64,000 nucleotides of DNA from Diadema setosum. Taxonomy: Eukaryota; Echinodermata; Echinoidea; Diadematoida; Diadematidae. Shown here piece after piece: positions 45,429 to 56,764 of this stretch (its first letter is position 1; each line of letters opens with the position of its first letter). Position numbers and translations under genes: made by a program. The stretch spans positions 23,077,337 through 23,141,336 of the forward strand of contig CM067065.1 of assembly GCA_033980235.1 (NCBI GenBank). Direction: 5' to 3'. The notes under the pieces were generated by a model, which was not told the origin of the DNA, did no database searches, and was given only the letters and a program-made list of their open reading frames with translations.

Positions 45429-46202
45429 TTAAAACTGGATTAAGGGCGAAGGAGTGGTGAATGAAAATCTGGTAGGGGGCACAATGTGCCCCCCCCCCCT
45501 TGGGCTTTATAGGGTTAAAAGACGAGTTTTGAATTTATATTTAAACAACTGATATCAAACAACAAATAACAATTAGACCAAACATTAATTGGACGAAATG
45601 ATGACTAGACCAACTAGTTATTAGACCAACTGATGTTAAACAGTCTATTAGACTAACTGGCTGTAGACCAAGTGGTAATAGAGTGTATACCGATCCGGAC
45701 GATAGCCTCTTTGAAATGGTTGTTTGAAGGTTAAATATAAATTAAAAACTCGTCTTTTAATATTACATGAGAAAAAGTACCAACGCACCCTTTCGGCAAA
45801 ACCGGAGGGGGGGGGGGGAGCTTTGGACGAGGGGTGGTGTTCCCATTGACGCGACGCGCCACCACCCAACCCACCCTTTCGGCACAAGCCAAAATAGCTT
45901 GGGCTTTATAGGGTTAATATTACATGAGAAAAAGTACCAACGCACCCTTTCGGCAAAACCGGGGGGGGGGGGGGGGGGGGGTTGGACGACGGGTGGGGTT
46001 CCAGTCAACGCGACGCGACCCAACGCTCCAAACGCACCCTTTCGGCAAAACCGGGGGGGGGGGGGTTGGACGAAGGGTGGGGTTCCAGTCAACGCGACGC
46101 GACCCAACGCTCCCAACGCACCCTTTCGGCAAAACCGGGGGGCTTTGGACGAAGGGTGGTGTTCCCATTAACGCGACGCGCCACCACCCAACCCACCCTT
46201 TC

Positions 46203-46535
46203 GGCACAAGCCGTTTTCTTTTCCTTCTGAGTGCACATAAATGTATCATGTACCGTATTTTATTGTGGATTTTATTTGTGGATTATGTTTGTGTGTGTGC
46301 GAAGGGTGGGGTTCCAGTCAACGCGACGCGACCCAACGCTCCCAACGCACCCTTTCGGCAAAACCGGGGGGCTTTGGACGAAGGGTGGTGTTCCCATTAA
46401 CGCGACGCGCCACCACCCAACCCACCCTTTCGGCACAAACCGTTTTCTTTTCCTTCTGAGTGCACATAAATGTATCATCTACCGTATTTTATTGTGGATT
46501 TTATTTGTGGATTATGTTTGTGTGTGTGCGCATGT
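46203..46535 (+). repeat. Duplicated element end plus gene B flank
   Basis: CGGCACAAGCC, then TTTTCTTTTCCTTCTGAG and about 85 bp of flank with AATAAA complements, occurs at 46203-46300 and again at 46432-46530, with one outer foldback unit between. Confidence 0.85.
46488..46505 (-). promoter_or_regulatory. Polyadenylation signals (two AATAAA), gene B
   Basis: Two AATAAA motifs (46500-46505 and 46488-46493) lie 61-78 nt after the gene B stop. The same pair recurs about 230 bp further downstream, because this flank has been duplicated together with one foldback end. Confidence 0.55.
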
Positions 46536-46565
46536 GTAAGTGTGCGTATAATTTCTTTTGTAAAT

Positions 46566-46860
46566 TCATATATCTAGCTGATTGCGGTAGTCGTGCTTGT
46601 CCCACTTTCCCGCGCAATCGTTGATGATCCGCAAATAGCCGTCGTTTTCCAGCGATTGCCATACCTCGAACTCCTTGCTGAATGAGTGACGAGACTTTGA
46701 GTAGTTCTTTGGCGTGTCGTCATAGTAATGATAGCGAAGTGTTCGATTTCTGGGATCGACGTAGTGCGGGTAGAATCCGAACATCGTTATTCGTCGGCAA
46801 AATGTGTTCGCTGCTAGATAGACTGCCGCGCCAGTCGTTGCAAGTCTGACTCCAAGCCAT
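46566..46860 (-). CDS. Gene B last exon: sialylmotifs S, III and VS
   Basis: 295 nt, entering in phase 2 after acceptor TCTAACATAG. It reads WLGVRLATTGAAVYLA, then FGFYPHYVDPRNRTLRYHYY, then SKSRHSFSKEFEVWQSLEND and IINDCAGKW, ending LDI and stop. The catalytic-type His of motif VS and the C-terminal Cys are present. Confidence 0.9.
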
Positions 46861-49800
46861 CTATGTTAGAGAATAACCACGAGAGTGAGAAGAATAGAAA
46901 GATAAGTCATTGATTACTAGCACTTTTACAATTACCATTAATATTATCAATGTTGTTATAGCGTAATATCCAGTACTTTATATTGGCAGCAAAAAAAACA
47001 AACAAACAAACAAACAAACGAGAGAGAGGGGGAGAGAGAGAGAGAGAGATAGGGAGAGAGGAAAAACGGGGGTATTACGAATACTACTGTGTTTTTGTCA
47101 CCAAGGAGATTTTCTCATCCCATTAGTTACTGAAACATCGGGTTCATTAATCTTTAAAACGCCCAAAACCGCCCGTCCGTTTGTTTGTTTGTTTGTTTGT
47201 TTGTTTGTTTGTTTCCTTTTCATTTGATTTTACATATCATGCATCACATATTCTTTATGCACGAAGAAAAACAGGCCCACGAGCTATACGGCTCAGGAGG
47301 ACTGGTGTATATATAGGCGATTAACGCCCGCGAGCTCGACCATACATCACGGACTTAATAATTTACGTATTCATGTGTCGAGTTCGTCGATGTGGTCAAA
47401 GGTGGTATCAAACGAATAGTTTAATCTAAAGAGGTGTAAAGCTATCACCATGAAATCCTTACTTTTACTCGCTTTGGTAATGCTAACACGTTTTATTATA
47501 GATATTGATATTTATTATCATTCTTATACTTTTTTATGTTAATGTTTATTACTTTCCTCAGATTGTTTTTATTGTTATTATTACTATTATTATAATTATC
47601 ACGATTATTGTTGTTATTATTATTATGATTAACATCATCACTATCATTGTAATTATTGTTTTGTTAAGTACTGTAAACATTTCTTAGACGAATGAACTAA
47701 ATTCGTTACGAAATAGGCCAGGCGACAATTGGCGCGCCATACAAACTACGGTCTTTGTCTATCACAACCATATATTTCGAAATGTAACAAAGAAAGAAAC
47801 AACCCATGGCCGGCGCAGCCGTGGTGGCCGTGGGGGCTCGGGCCCCCACTATATTGACAACTATTTCACTTTCGTTACCTCAGCAACTAACAGGCCCGTT
47901 CACACACAACGAAATCGAAATTACAATCGCGATCCAAATTTCGATTTTTTTTTTCGACCGTTCATACACAGGGAAACAGCCAGTCGTCACGCCGAATGCA
48001 AATTAGGCATAATGAGGTTCCGTGTGCCAGTGTTTACTCGATGCGCATAACCGTCTCGCGAATTAGAGGTTTCACGGGGTTTTGCGAGACTCTGTACAAG
48101 CTCCAATACAGTTGCCATGCAGTTAGCGCTAGTGTTTCGATTTCGACATGGTGGGGTGAGTCCGATTACCCGTTTCGTACTCTTCATTTTGATATAAAAT
48201 TTGTCCATACTTGAAAATATTTTCAATGTTTAATCTCTCGTTAAATTTACCTTATATTTTGCTCGTAGTTTTGATGTATTGGAAACATAAACCTCTATTT
48301 TGCTGGATCGTGGCTGGTATAAAACTTTTCAGACTCTATTTTTTTTTTTTTATTCGGCAGAAGAAGCATGCACCGATACTTGTTTTAAAAATCGAAAAGA
48401 TGCAATATCTGTAAGTTACTTAAAAATTCGTTCAAAAACTGACTAAAAAGAGACTTGCACCGGACGTTGCGATCGCCGAAGTCAAGATTTTTCCTACATA
48501 TGGCGCGGAGCTTTGCGTGTCCTTGAAAGTATTTTCTCACGATGTCAAGAATGTATAGTCCCATACGATGCAAATTTTGATAATAATAATCATAATAATA
48601 ATATGATAATAATAATAATAATAATAAAAACATGTGGCATGATTAATAGTTCATCAGATTATTTGAGATTAACATTCATGCAAATCACCAGTAGTCCCCA
48701 GCTGCAGCTCCAAGTTCCAATTAAAAAAACAAATAACAATTAAAATACAAAAATAAAAAGGATAAATCATAATCTAGCGGACATATCATCAAAACCAGAA
48801 ATACAATTTGAAGGAGTGAGAATGTCCAAGTAAAAAAACAGACACAAGGTTATTTTATCTACTAAACCGTAACTTGATGTAAACTAAACATGAAAAGAAA
48901 ATCACAATAGAACATTTCAGAAAAGAAAAGGCATGAGAAACATCGTAACACAAGTATTACTATACGGGACTAAACCCAAGTGTTTTTTTTTTTTTTTTTA
49001 ACGTGTGAAATTGCTGACGTGCTCGTATCTGCAAGTAGTCAAACAAATGACAAATCCATACAAACACAAAGTGGCGATAACGAATCCTTAAATGATTATC
49101 TACGAAATTATGACAGAATATGACAGAATAAACCTATTATATATACGTTTAAGCCGAGTTTCAGTCCCGACACAGGAAGTAAAAAAAAAAAAAAACAGTA
49201 CCAGACAATGTGATGACGTCATGCGACCGTCGTTTCTGACCAATCACGATCCAACATTGTACGAAGGCGCTAATGGACGATTTCGAACAAAGAGCGATGT
49301 GACATACTGTTGTAATTTGCTGGATCCTATGATGTATAAAAGAAAGAGTGACTTGATTTTTCCATATTATGAAAATGAGATAATCAAGTATCCTACTTAT
49401 TTAGTTTGAAAGAGATGCAAGGTGGTTAAGAACGTATTTGACCCACTTCTTTCGGGTTTAAATTTTATATTTTCCACGCGTGAAATTACTCGTATTTTTA
49501 CCCTAATTCCCTTTCCAATATTATCAAATCATTGTCATTAAATTAGACCTTGAGCTTCCTTCTTTCATTCTATGTAAAAATGAGCTGTAAATGTTATGCT
49601 GAGGCTGCACAACGATAGTTTAAAAAGAACACTGCACAGCTAATTATGTATTCATGACCGCTCCGAGCGTGCATACGTCCTCCGCGCTCTGTGCGAGATT
49701 CGCACGCCGTGACGACTGACTGGAAAAATCGCACTTCGCAGCAAGGAAAGAACGATCAGAGGCCAAATTGCGCATGCGCGAAACTTGCATAACCGAAGAC

Positions 49801-51332
49801 TGACCCCGCGGTCACAATAATGTTGACGTTCACGCGCTACGAACGATGGGATTAAAAATATCGATTTCCGAATCTGTTTCTGTCCACACAGGAAAAAATT
49901 TCGAAATTTTGATCGCGATAAGAAAATCGATTTTTAAATCTCACCTTTTCCCTTGTGTGTGAACGGGCCTATTTTAATGTATCACTATTATCAGTTTTTT
50001 GTTTTGTATTATTGTCGCTTTCTCTGTACAATTGTATGCATTGTTTCTTTCACTCAGGAAAGTAAGATTTATGTTTCTATATTGTGGAAAAATGAATAAA
50101 TTTGAACTTGAACTTGAACTTTTTGTGCACCATACAAAGGAATACATAAGGTGTCATCACTATGGGCCCCCACACTTTTTTCAACCCGGAAGTACGTAAG
50201 TGGCACTAAAATAGAAATAGATAGAGATCTTGAAGTATGGCGGCAGTAAGGTTATGTTTTTTTTTTTTTTTTTTTCTGAAGACCTTTTTTCATAACACCC
50301 GGAAATGGGAGGGGAGAGAATGAGCTGAGGACCTTTTTTTTTTTTTTTTTTTTTTTTTCTGAGGACCCTTTTTTCTTCTTATTTCCTTGTCAGCTGAAGA
50401 AACCCGGAAGTGGACAGGGAGAAGAGATGAGCCGACGTGGTTTTTCTTTTTCTTTTTCTTTTGTTCTGTTTTGTTTTGCTTTGCTTTGTTTGTTTTTTTG
50501 CTTGTTAGCTCATGAAACCCGAAAGTGGGCCCCCACACTTTTGAAAACGCTGCGCCGGCCAGCCCTGCTTTGGTGGGTTGAACCCACCAGAAAGTGCGAC
50601 GTACTTGTGTGTTGGTGGGAATGGACTTTCAGGACTAAAACCAAAGAAAACTTGCAGGTTGTAATATTTCTTGTAAAACTCCAGTCCTTTCATGGCGAGC
50701 TCATTAATTCTCGGTTCACCTTTGAAATACCACACGACAGTGTTATTAACACGCAATATGAGTTTCATCAAACTTTGGCATTTTTTCGGTATCTTCGTAA
50801 GTGGCTTCTTGGCGTACACATCCTGGGCGCAAAAAGACAGTGTATTGCTCTGCTCAAAGTTTATCGTAGTTAGATTTGTCTTCGAACCAACGTCACGAGC
50901 AAATTCCCCTCCCGCGGGTGCGAGGTTCATCCGCAGGACTAGATCTGCCCTATCGATGACGTCACCGCAATTGCTTTCCAAAAGAATGCCGCTATTTCCG
51001 ACGATGGAGCACGAATCCACTAGCGGGACAGTCCGGGTCTGCCCGCTCCGGGCCATGCCAACTTTAGACGAGGATTTCCTCGTTGTCTTTGGCGGGATTC
51101 CATTGATGAATATCTGGATAGTCTTGTCACGAGTCATTCCCGACGTGATGTTATCCCTTTGAAAATGACGAGAACACGTGGCGTAATAAAGCACAGTTGT
51201 ATAATTGTAATATTATACGGTACTTATACACTATTTGAATGTTCACTGAATGAAATATATTTTCAAGTTTTATAAGTGTATACTACTTCTTACATATTTC
51301 ATGTAAGGGTAGTGCATGACGTATGATATTTC

Positions 51333-51370
<38 letters not shown>

Positions 51371-51583
51371 CATTTATATATGCCTGTGTGTGTGTGTGCG
51401 TGTGCCTTAGCATTTAATGTCTCACAGATGGAGGGAATCTAATTAAAATTCCATTTCCAAATGACATCATGATCCCCGATTCATTATAGATTTGTAAATT
51501 TGTTATCATGTATGGAATGCTTCCCCTGAATTAGCAAAATAAACTCATTACAAATTGGGATGCAAACATTGATAAAACCATGC

Positions 51584-51620
<37 letters not shown>

Positions 51621-54600
51621 TCTCCCTTCCTAAGTGAATGAGCCAGTTCGTAATTAGCTAATGTACACATTGGTACAAATGAATTTTCTTTTTCTCAGGA
51701 AGTAAGGCGCTTCGCTTGTTTTCAATGAGGCAGCGGCATAATGCATAGCGCTTGCCAGACGTAATAATTAACAGAATTCGTGTTCAAACAAAGAATAAAC
51801 GGTTAGATCAGTTGACCAGAATAGTCCATCAGTCGACATTTGAACACGCATTCATTCCATTGTTTTGTATTTAGTGCGATAACAGATTATTTCTTTACTA
51901 TAGTTATTGCGAAATACAATTTTTGCTGTCAGGTGGACGCGCTGGCAAGCACCAATTAAAAAAGGATCACATGAATAATCATCGCATCGCAGATGTTTCT
52001 TTCCGTGAATTAAAAAAAAATAAATCTTAATCCATTTTTTTTATAGGAGGAGGTAATGTTAATGAATTCAGTTGTTATTACATTGGCAAATTGCCCCCAC
52101 AAGGCCATTTCCTCATACTCTGGGGGAACTACGTGGGAACCTGTGCGTACGATGTTTGCACATCAAGGAGTGCTTGCATGCATATACTATATGATACAAA
52201 AAAAAAATCCTACTGTTGATCCTCATAGTTCAAAAACTATACATCAGATGACACTATTATTGATATGAGTAAAGCTGTACAAATACTGTACAATTTAGTT
52301 GGAAGTGATTTGAATATAAAAACATAATTCAGTTCTATTCTATTCTATTCTATTCTATTCTATTCATTTATTTTCATTTTTTTCTTTTTTTTTAATTTCA
52401 AAGTAAGGTTACAAATTTTCGTCAAATTTTAACCCTCTGTACAAAACTTTTCACACTTGTGGACATGGATACCACCTGATCTGAACTCTACTTTAAGGCA
52501 CATGAATGCTTTTTTCAATTATTCATGATTGATTGCACTGGGCACTGCTAGTCTGAATTCATGGTAAAGGGTAAAATGCACGCACATAAAAGAAAAACAA
52601 ACAAAATATATGCACCTGTTACTATAGCCTTGCATGTGCACTACATGTTATTTTCAGGAAGTATAAAGACTAGCTGCATGTGATAGTGAAACTTCTCATG
52701 GATATGCAATAAAGCATACCAATCCTGGCCATTGTTTGGGACCATCAACAGGCTATGAACACACTCCCATATACACTTCGGTAACAGCTCGTTACTCCGA
52801 AGGTTCGTTATTCCGAAGGCTCTTTATTCCTAAGATTCGTTATTCCGAAGGTTCATTGTTCCGAATTTCATTTACTGATTAACCAGTCTTCGGAATAACG
52901 AACCTTCGGAATAACGCCACAAATTTTCGGATTAACGATCCTCTAGGTGTAGGGACTTTGTTTGTTTCGGATTAACGACCCTTCGGAATAACGAACCTTC
53001 GGAATAGCGAACCTTCGGAATAACGAACAGCACCCTACACATTGACCTCTGCGCAGAATTTGAATTTTGTACAGACGGTTGAGGACAGAGCAAAATCTGA
53101 TGCCTAACTTAAAAATAAATGTTTAATTTAATCAAACTGATTTATGCTATTATTCTATATTACCTCCAACAAAATTGTACACTATTCAGCTTTTGTTCAT
53201 GATATCTATGCCAGTGTTATCTCATATATAGTTTTTGAAATTTTACGGATCGAAAGTGGGAAATGTTGCTTGTAACACGTAGTAGTTGTGTTGAGGAACA
53301 TTGATTTTTTTTTTTTTTTTGGGGGGGGGGGGGGACTCGTCTGTGCTTAAAATAGTTATTTGGTTCATTGTGAAAAAGGTCATGACTTGAATGATACAGA
53401 TTCAAGCAACAGGTTAGATTGACATTCAAGGTAATCTGACTTATACGTCGTGACTTCACAGCCTAAACAGTGGCTTTATCGATCAGAGTTTGCACTAGTA
53501 AATGAGAAAGAAAAATTTACCTGACAGCTAAAGATGAATGACAAGCAGTGATAGAGCAAATATGGGTGCACGTCACGAGAACGACACACACGAGTCATAC
53601 AGCCCACAAGTCATACAGCTCACAAGTCAAACAGCCCACGAGTCATACAGCTCACAATAGTCATACAGCCCACTAGTTATACAGCCCACGAGTTCGACAC
53701 TGAATAAATAAAGCCCACGATTTCGACATCAAGGGGAATAAGCCCACGAGTTATATAGTCCATGAGTTCGACACTACACACAAAAGGCTCACGAGACCGA
53801 CACTATGAAAAACAAAGCCCACGAGACCGACACTACGCTTAAAAGGCTCACGAGACCGACACTAGGCAAAGAAGGCCCACAAGACCGACAGGACTAAGTG
53901 TCACCTATAGATCAATTAATTGTATAGGGTGTCCAGATAATGGCATAAGGAAGATATGAGAGAAGGAAAAGAAGAGTTGCTAGGGGATTACCCCGTCATC
54001 TGCCCTCCCCGCCCCCTGAACTGTTCAAGATTTTGTATTGTGTTTGCGTGTTTCAGTATTCGTGAAAACATAAAACATATGGGTATGAAAAAATAAAAAA
54101 GAATAATTTGGACATCCAGATTAACCAACTAGAATAATGCCCAGGTGTGAAATGAAGTTTAGAAGAAAATATTTCACAGAATGGTCAATGTTACAGTGCA
54201 CAATTGCTTTACATGATATGGAAGGGGAATAGTCATCTGCAAACGTGCTGATTTTTTACAAATTCACAGAAAATAATATAATTGTCTATCAAGGTAGCTT
54301 TAAGGATTCAGAAAAAGAGCAGTGTTTTTCATGAAAAATGTACCGTTTTGAATAGAATAATTTTACGTGAATCGCTGAGATATAAAACGTTTTTATTGTT
54401 TAATATGTTAAACATTATAGTTACAGGAAAAAATACGAATTGAACTCTTAGCAGGCGGGTATAAGCAGGAGGATAGGACATTTAATAAGGAGTACTTACC
54501 TAGTGAGGAGAATAAGAAAGGAGCGAAATAAAAAACAAAAAAACTTAGATCCTGTCCACCGTCTATCTAGAAATTGGGAGAGCCTATTAAAAATGGCAAG

Positions 54601-55441
54601 ATGACATCTAAAATCAAACCATACATCGTTCTTTTCCTCTATCATTTTTCCATACATTTTTTTTTTTGGGGGGGGGGGGTCCCCATAAAGAGGACAATAC
54701 TTTAAAAAAAAAGAAGATAAATGGGAAACAATATCGCTTCTCGTAGCGTGACAGAACTGCCCACTAAAAGCCATGCGTGTAGAAATACATAGTTACGTGA
54801 TGTCGTTGATATGTAATGCTGTTCAATCAGTTACAATCTCTCGCCCGATAGCGTTACGAAATTGCACCCGCCAGTATGTAATTTCTCCCCTTCATGGAAC
54901 ACCCTGTACACGTAATTGACATGTAGATGGCGCTGTTCATCCTGTCGGTCTCGTGAGCTTTCTTTGCCTTATGTCGGTCTCGTGGGCTTTGTTTGTCTAG
55001 TGTCGGTCTCATGAGCCTCTTTTGCGTATTGTCGGTCTCGTGAGCCTTTATTGTGTAGTGTCGGTCTCGTGAACCTTTTGTGCGTAGTGTCGAACCTCAT
55101 GGGCTGTATGACTCGTAAGCAGTATAACTCATGGGCTGTATGACTCATGGACCTATTTTTGATGTCGGTCTCGTGGACCGTATGACTCGTGGGTGTCGGA
55201 CTCGTGGGATGACCCCGCAAATATAGTCACGAATCATTTGGAAAAGACAATGCTTGACCCCAGGACTGGTGATCTTTTCCTATATGCATAAATGAAGTAT
55301 CCATGAATTGCTTATTACGGTTGCTTATGAACTTTACGTTAAAGCACTGTATAGCCTAACCTTTACAGGTAGGAAATCATCTTCATTTATCAATATCGTT
55401 ATTCCCATGCAGGCCCTCATATGAACTTTTTTCTACTATTT

Positions 55442-55497
<56 letters not shown>

Positions 55498-55641
55498 CTT
55501 TGGGGCACTGGAGAGGAAGGAGTGCTGCAATGTGTAGTTGAAATAATTCAAAACTCAAATGGCTGAGATCTTACCGTGCTATAATAAACTTGTTCGGTTT
55601 GGGTGACTTTTTTGTCGTCGGTACGTCCTTGTGGAGAACAG
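46566..55641 (-). CDS. Gene B: ST8Sia-type alpha-2,8-sialyltransferase (3' exons)
   Basis: Whole-gene entry for the part visible. Sialyltransferases of family GT29 are Golgi type II membrane enzymes that transfer sialic acid from CMP-sialic acid to glycan acceptors. Motif L is in the middle exon (CSIVGNSGILL, RMNLAP, VGSKTN). Motif S (TTGAAVYLAANTFCRRITMF), motif III (YHYYDD) and motif VS (HSFSKE) are in the last exon. YHYYD, the VS His-Glu spacing and a Cys near the C terminus favour the ST8Sia group over ST3 or ST6. The cytoplasmic tail and membrane anchor are encoded further upstream and were not located. The acceptor glycan cannot be told from sequence. A large foldback element lies just beyond its 3' end. 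Confidence 0.85.
47892..49970 (+). mobile_element. DNA transposon with 18-bp inverted ends, 2.1 kb, in a gene B intron
   Basis: Starts AGGCCCGTTCACACACAA and ends with its complement. Subterminal AT-rich ATCGCGATC and TCGAAATTT words lie on both sides. No transposase. The internal (AAT)n at 48580-48630 is part of it. The target duplication is unclear. Confidence 0.7.
49985..50118 (+). mobile_element. Retroposon 3' end with TTGAAC tail
   Basis: AATAAATTTGAACTTGAACT at the end of an otherwise unassigned AT-rich stretch; same tail architecture as 42557. Poly(T) runs at 50260-50365 and 50440-50505 follow. Confidence 0.5.
50605..51156 (-). CDS. Gene B internal exon: sialylmotif L
   Basis: 552 nt, phase 2 in and 2 out. 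It starts DNITSGMTRDKTIQ, contains motif L around DSCSIVGNSGILLESNCGD and continues through a helix ending FYKKYYNLQ. Two donors keep phase with the last exon. GTACGT after 50605 is canonical and adds the tail VFFGFSPESPFPPTHK. The GC donor GCAAGT after 50656 gives a spacing closer to what I recall for ST8Sia. The first is given here because it is GT-AG. Confidence 0.85.
51340..51620 (+). repeat. (TA)n and (TC)n microsatellites
   Basis: (TA)n at 51337-51364 and (TC)n at 51589-51616 in the gene B intron. Confidence 0.85.
51642..52012 (-). mobile_element. CCAGTTCGTAATT MITE, copy 2 (one end lost)
   Basis: Inverse orientation to 39075-39510: it starts GCCAGTTCGTAATTAGC and shares the AGCGCTTGCCAGAC-side and ACTATTCTGGTCA (inverted) blocks. 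The far terminus is not found. Confidence 0.6.
52318..52378 (-). mobile_element. Retroposon tail (GAATA)n, minus strand
   Basis: Read on the minus strand: AATAAATGAATAGAATAGAA with six to seven pentamers; same architecture as the other AATAAA plus pentamer tails. Confidence 0.5.
52789..53036 (+). mobile_element. Small foldback element, TTCGGAATAACGAACC word family
   Basis: The left arm repeats GGTTCGTTATTCCGAA several times and the right arm repeats TTCGGAATAACGAACC. The ends GGTAACAGCTCGTTA and GGTGCTGTTCGTTA pair. Flanks TACACTT and TACACATT could be an imperfect target duplication. About 250 bp, non-coding. Confidence 0.75.
53564..55216 (+). mobile_element. Foldback (TU-like) element, CCCACGAGACCGACACTA family, 1.65 kb
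   Basis: The left arm (53564-53890) is tandem variants of CCCACGAGACCGACACTA and CCCACGAGTCATACAG. The right arm (54940-55216) is the inverse. Ends GGGTGCACGTCACGAG / GGGGTCATCCCACGAG. A perfect 8-bp direct repeat GCAAATAT flanks it (53556-53563, 55217-55224). The loop has no recognisable gene. In the gene B intron upstream of the motif L exon. Confidence 0.88.
55441..55498 (+). repeat. (TTG)n microsatellite
   Basis: About 18 TTG units shortly downstream (in gene direction) of the proposed stem exon. Confidence 0.9.
55575..55641 (-). CDS. Gene B probable stem-region exon
   Basis: 67 nt between a good acceptor (GTATTGACACAG after a pyrimidine-rich stretch) and a strong donor GTAAGA. In the frame that joins the motif L exon (phase 2) it reads VLHKDVPTTKKSPKPNKFII, a Lys/Pro/Thr-rich sequence of the kind found in glycosyltransferase stems. 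No domain homology supports it, only splice signals, phase and order. Confidence 0.5.
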
Positions 55642-55999
55642 CTGTGTCAATACAGGACAGAAAACACAGGTGAAAAGAAAGCATTCATGCAGTTTTTCCA
55701 TTATGAGATATTGTTTTTGGTGAAATGAACTGTGATATCCACATTGTAAAAAGATGTAAAATTACAACAAAGTTCACGGCAGCATAATAGGCAGAAAATT
55801 TAAAAATACATAGTGTAAAGTCAATAATTAACAACCGTCATTCAGATTACAAGTTGCTATATGAAACACTGACTAGCAGAAATATATTGTTAACATAAAA
55901 AACATATTTAAGTAGAAAACGTATTTAAGTTATATCTTGTTAAGGCGATCATTTTTTTTTTTTGTATTTAAATATCTATTCTCCGAGGTGAATGACTTT

Positions 56000-56725
56000 C
56001 AGAAAATACCGGTATATGTTTTCAGCTTGCAAGGACGGTACTTGAGCTCTTAGAGAGAAATCCCAGTCCAAAAATAAGATAGTTCGATGAAAAAGAGTAG
56101 AATCTTACAAGTTCAACAGTAAAAATTTGACTGTAATCGGATGAAAAAAAAAGGACGTAATGAAATTTTGAAGTTTTGAAAATTTCTGCAAAACAGTTCT
56201 TGTACTGTGGATATGAATATGCAAATGAGTGAGCTGACCATGTCATAACCTCACAATTTTCCATTAATCGTGTTACAAAAAAAGAAAATTCAATGTTTCA
56301 GCCGTTGAAGTCTAAAATATAATATCATTTCTGTTTGAATAAATTCAGAATAGTGATCAGTTAAATATATCAGGATTTTCTCGTCGGGCATAATTGCGTT
56401 TGAATAAAAAATGGATGTTTCAATATTTTATGTACAAACTATATGGCAAGTTTTGAGAGATGACATGCTCACTCTGTCGTTTGCATATTCATATTTACCG
56501 TTCAAGAATTGCTTCCTCAAAAGTTGGTGAAAATTCAAAATGTCATTACTTCCTAATTCTCACCCGATTTCTGTCAAAATGTTCCCTTGAACTCGAAATT
56601 ATACTCTTTCCTACCAGACTAACATCTAAAGATTATTTGGACTGGATTTTCCCTTTAAGAAAATACCGCTCTATGTTCCAATTGTCAGCTTGTCAAGGAC
56701 CGTACTTGAGATTTTGAAAGCTAAC
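56000..56725 (+). mobile_element. Decayed inverted-repeat element
   Basis: The left arm around 56035-56240 pairs imperfectly with 56455-56660 (for example GCATATTCATATTTAC with GGATATGAATATGC). In addition GAAAATACCG and CGTACTTGAG blocks recur in direct orientation at 56003-56050 and 56658-56712. Old and diverged. Confidence 0.5.
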
Positions 56726-56764
56726 CGTACCGAACCCTGCTGAACTTTACCGTACAGAGCCGGA

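Larger units (their letters stand above)
43132..46442 (+). mobile_element. Giant palindromic foldback element, 3.3 kb
   Basis: The left arm (43132 to about 44140) is matched in reverse by the right arm (about 44510-45893), arms over 1 kb. Outer units of the type GGCTTGTGCCGAAAGGGTGG and CGTCGCGTTGACTGGAAC, with long C runs, are followed by TTGGTCTA modules and then unique arm sequence. The right arm carries a TTAA MITE (45046-45428), and its outer end is amplified to 46442. The flank TTTTCTTT is present on both sides (43124-43131, 46443-46450), a probable 8-bp target duplication. No coding capacity. Confidence 0.82.

Noticed and set aside
45924..46400. 158-codon ORF with GGGG-encoded glycine runs
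   Set aside because: It arises from G/C homopolymers and GC-rich foldback units, open in both orientations.
50505..50604. Continuation of the motif L reading frame to 50505
   Set aside because: It reads past good splice donors into repeat-rich sequence and lacks sialylmotif S, which is found in the separate last exon.
50692..51162. 156-codon plus-strand ORF
   Set aside because: It is the antisense shadow of the sialylmotif L exon; the minus-strand translation has clear family motifs.
54496..54774. 92-codon ORF in the loop of the foldback element, considered as a transposase
   Set aside because: No recognisable catalytic or DNA-binding motif, and it crosses homopolymer runs.
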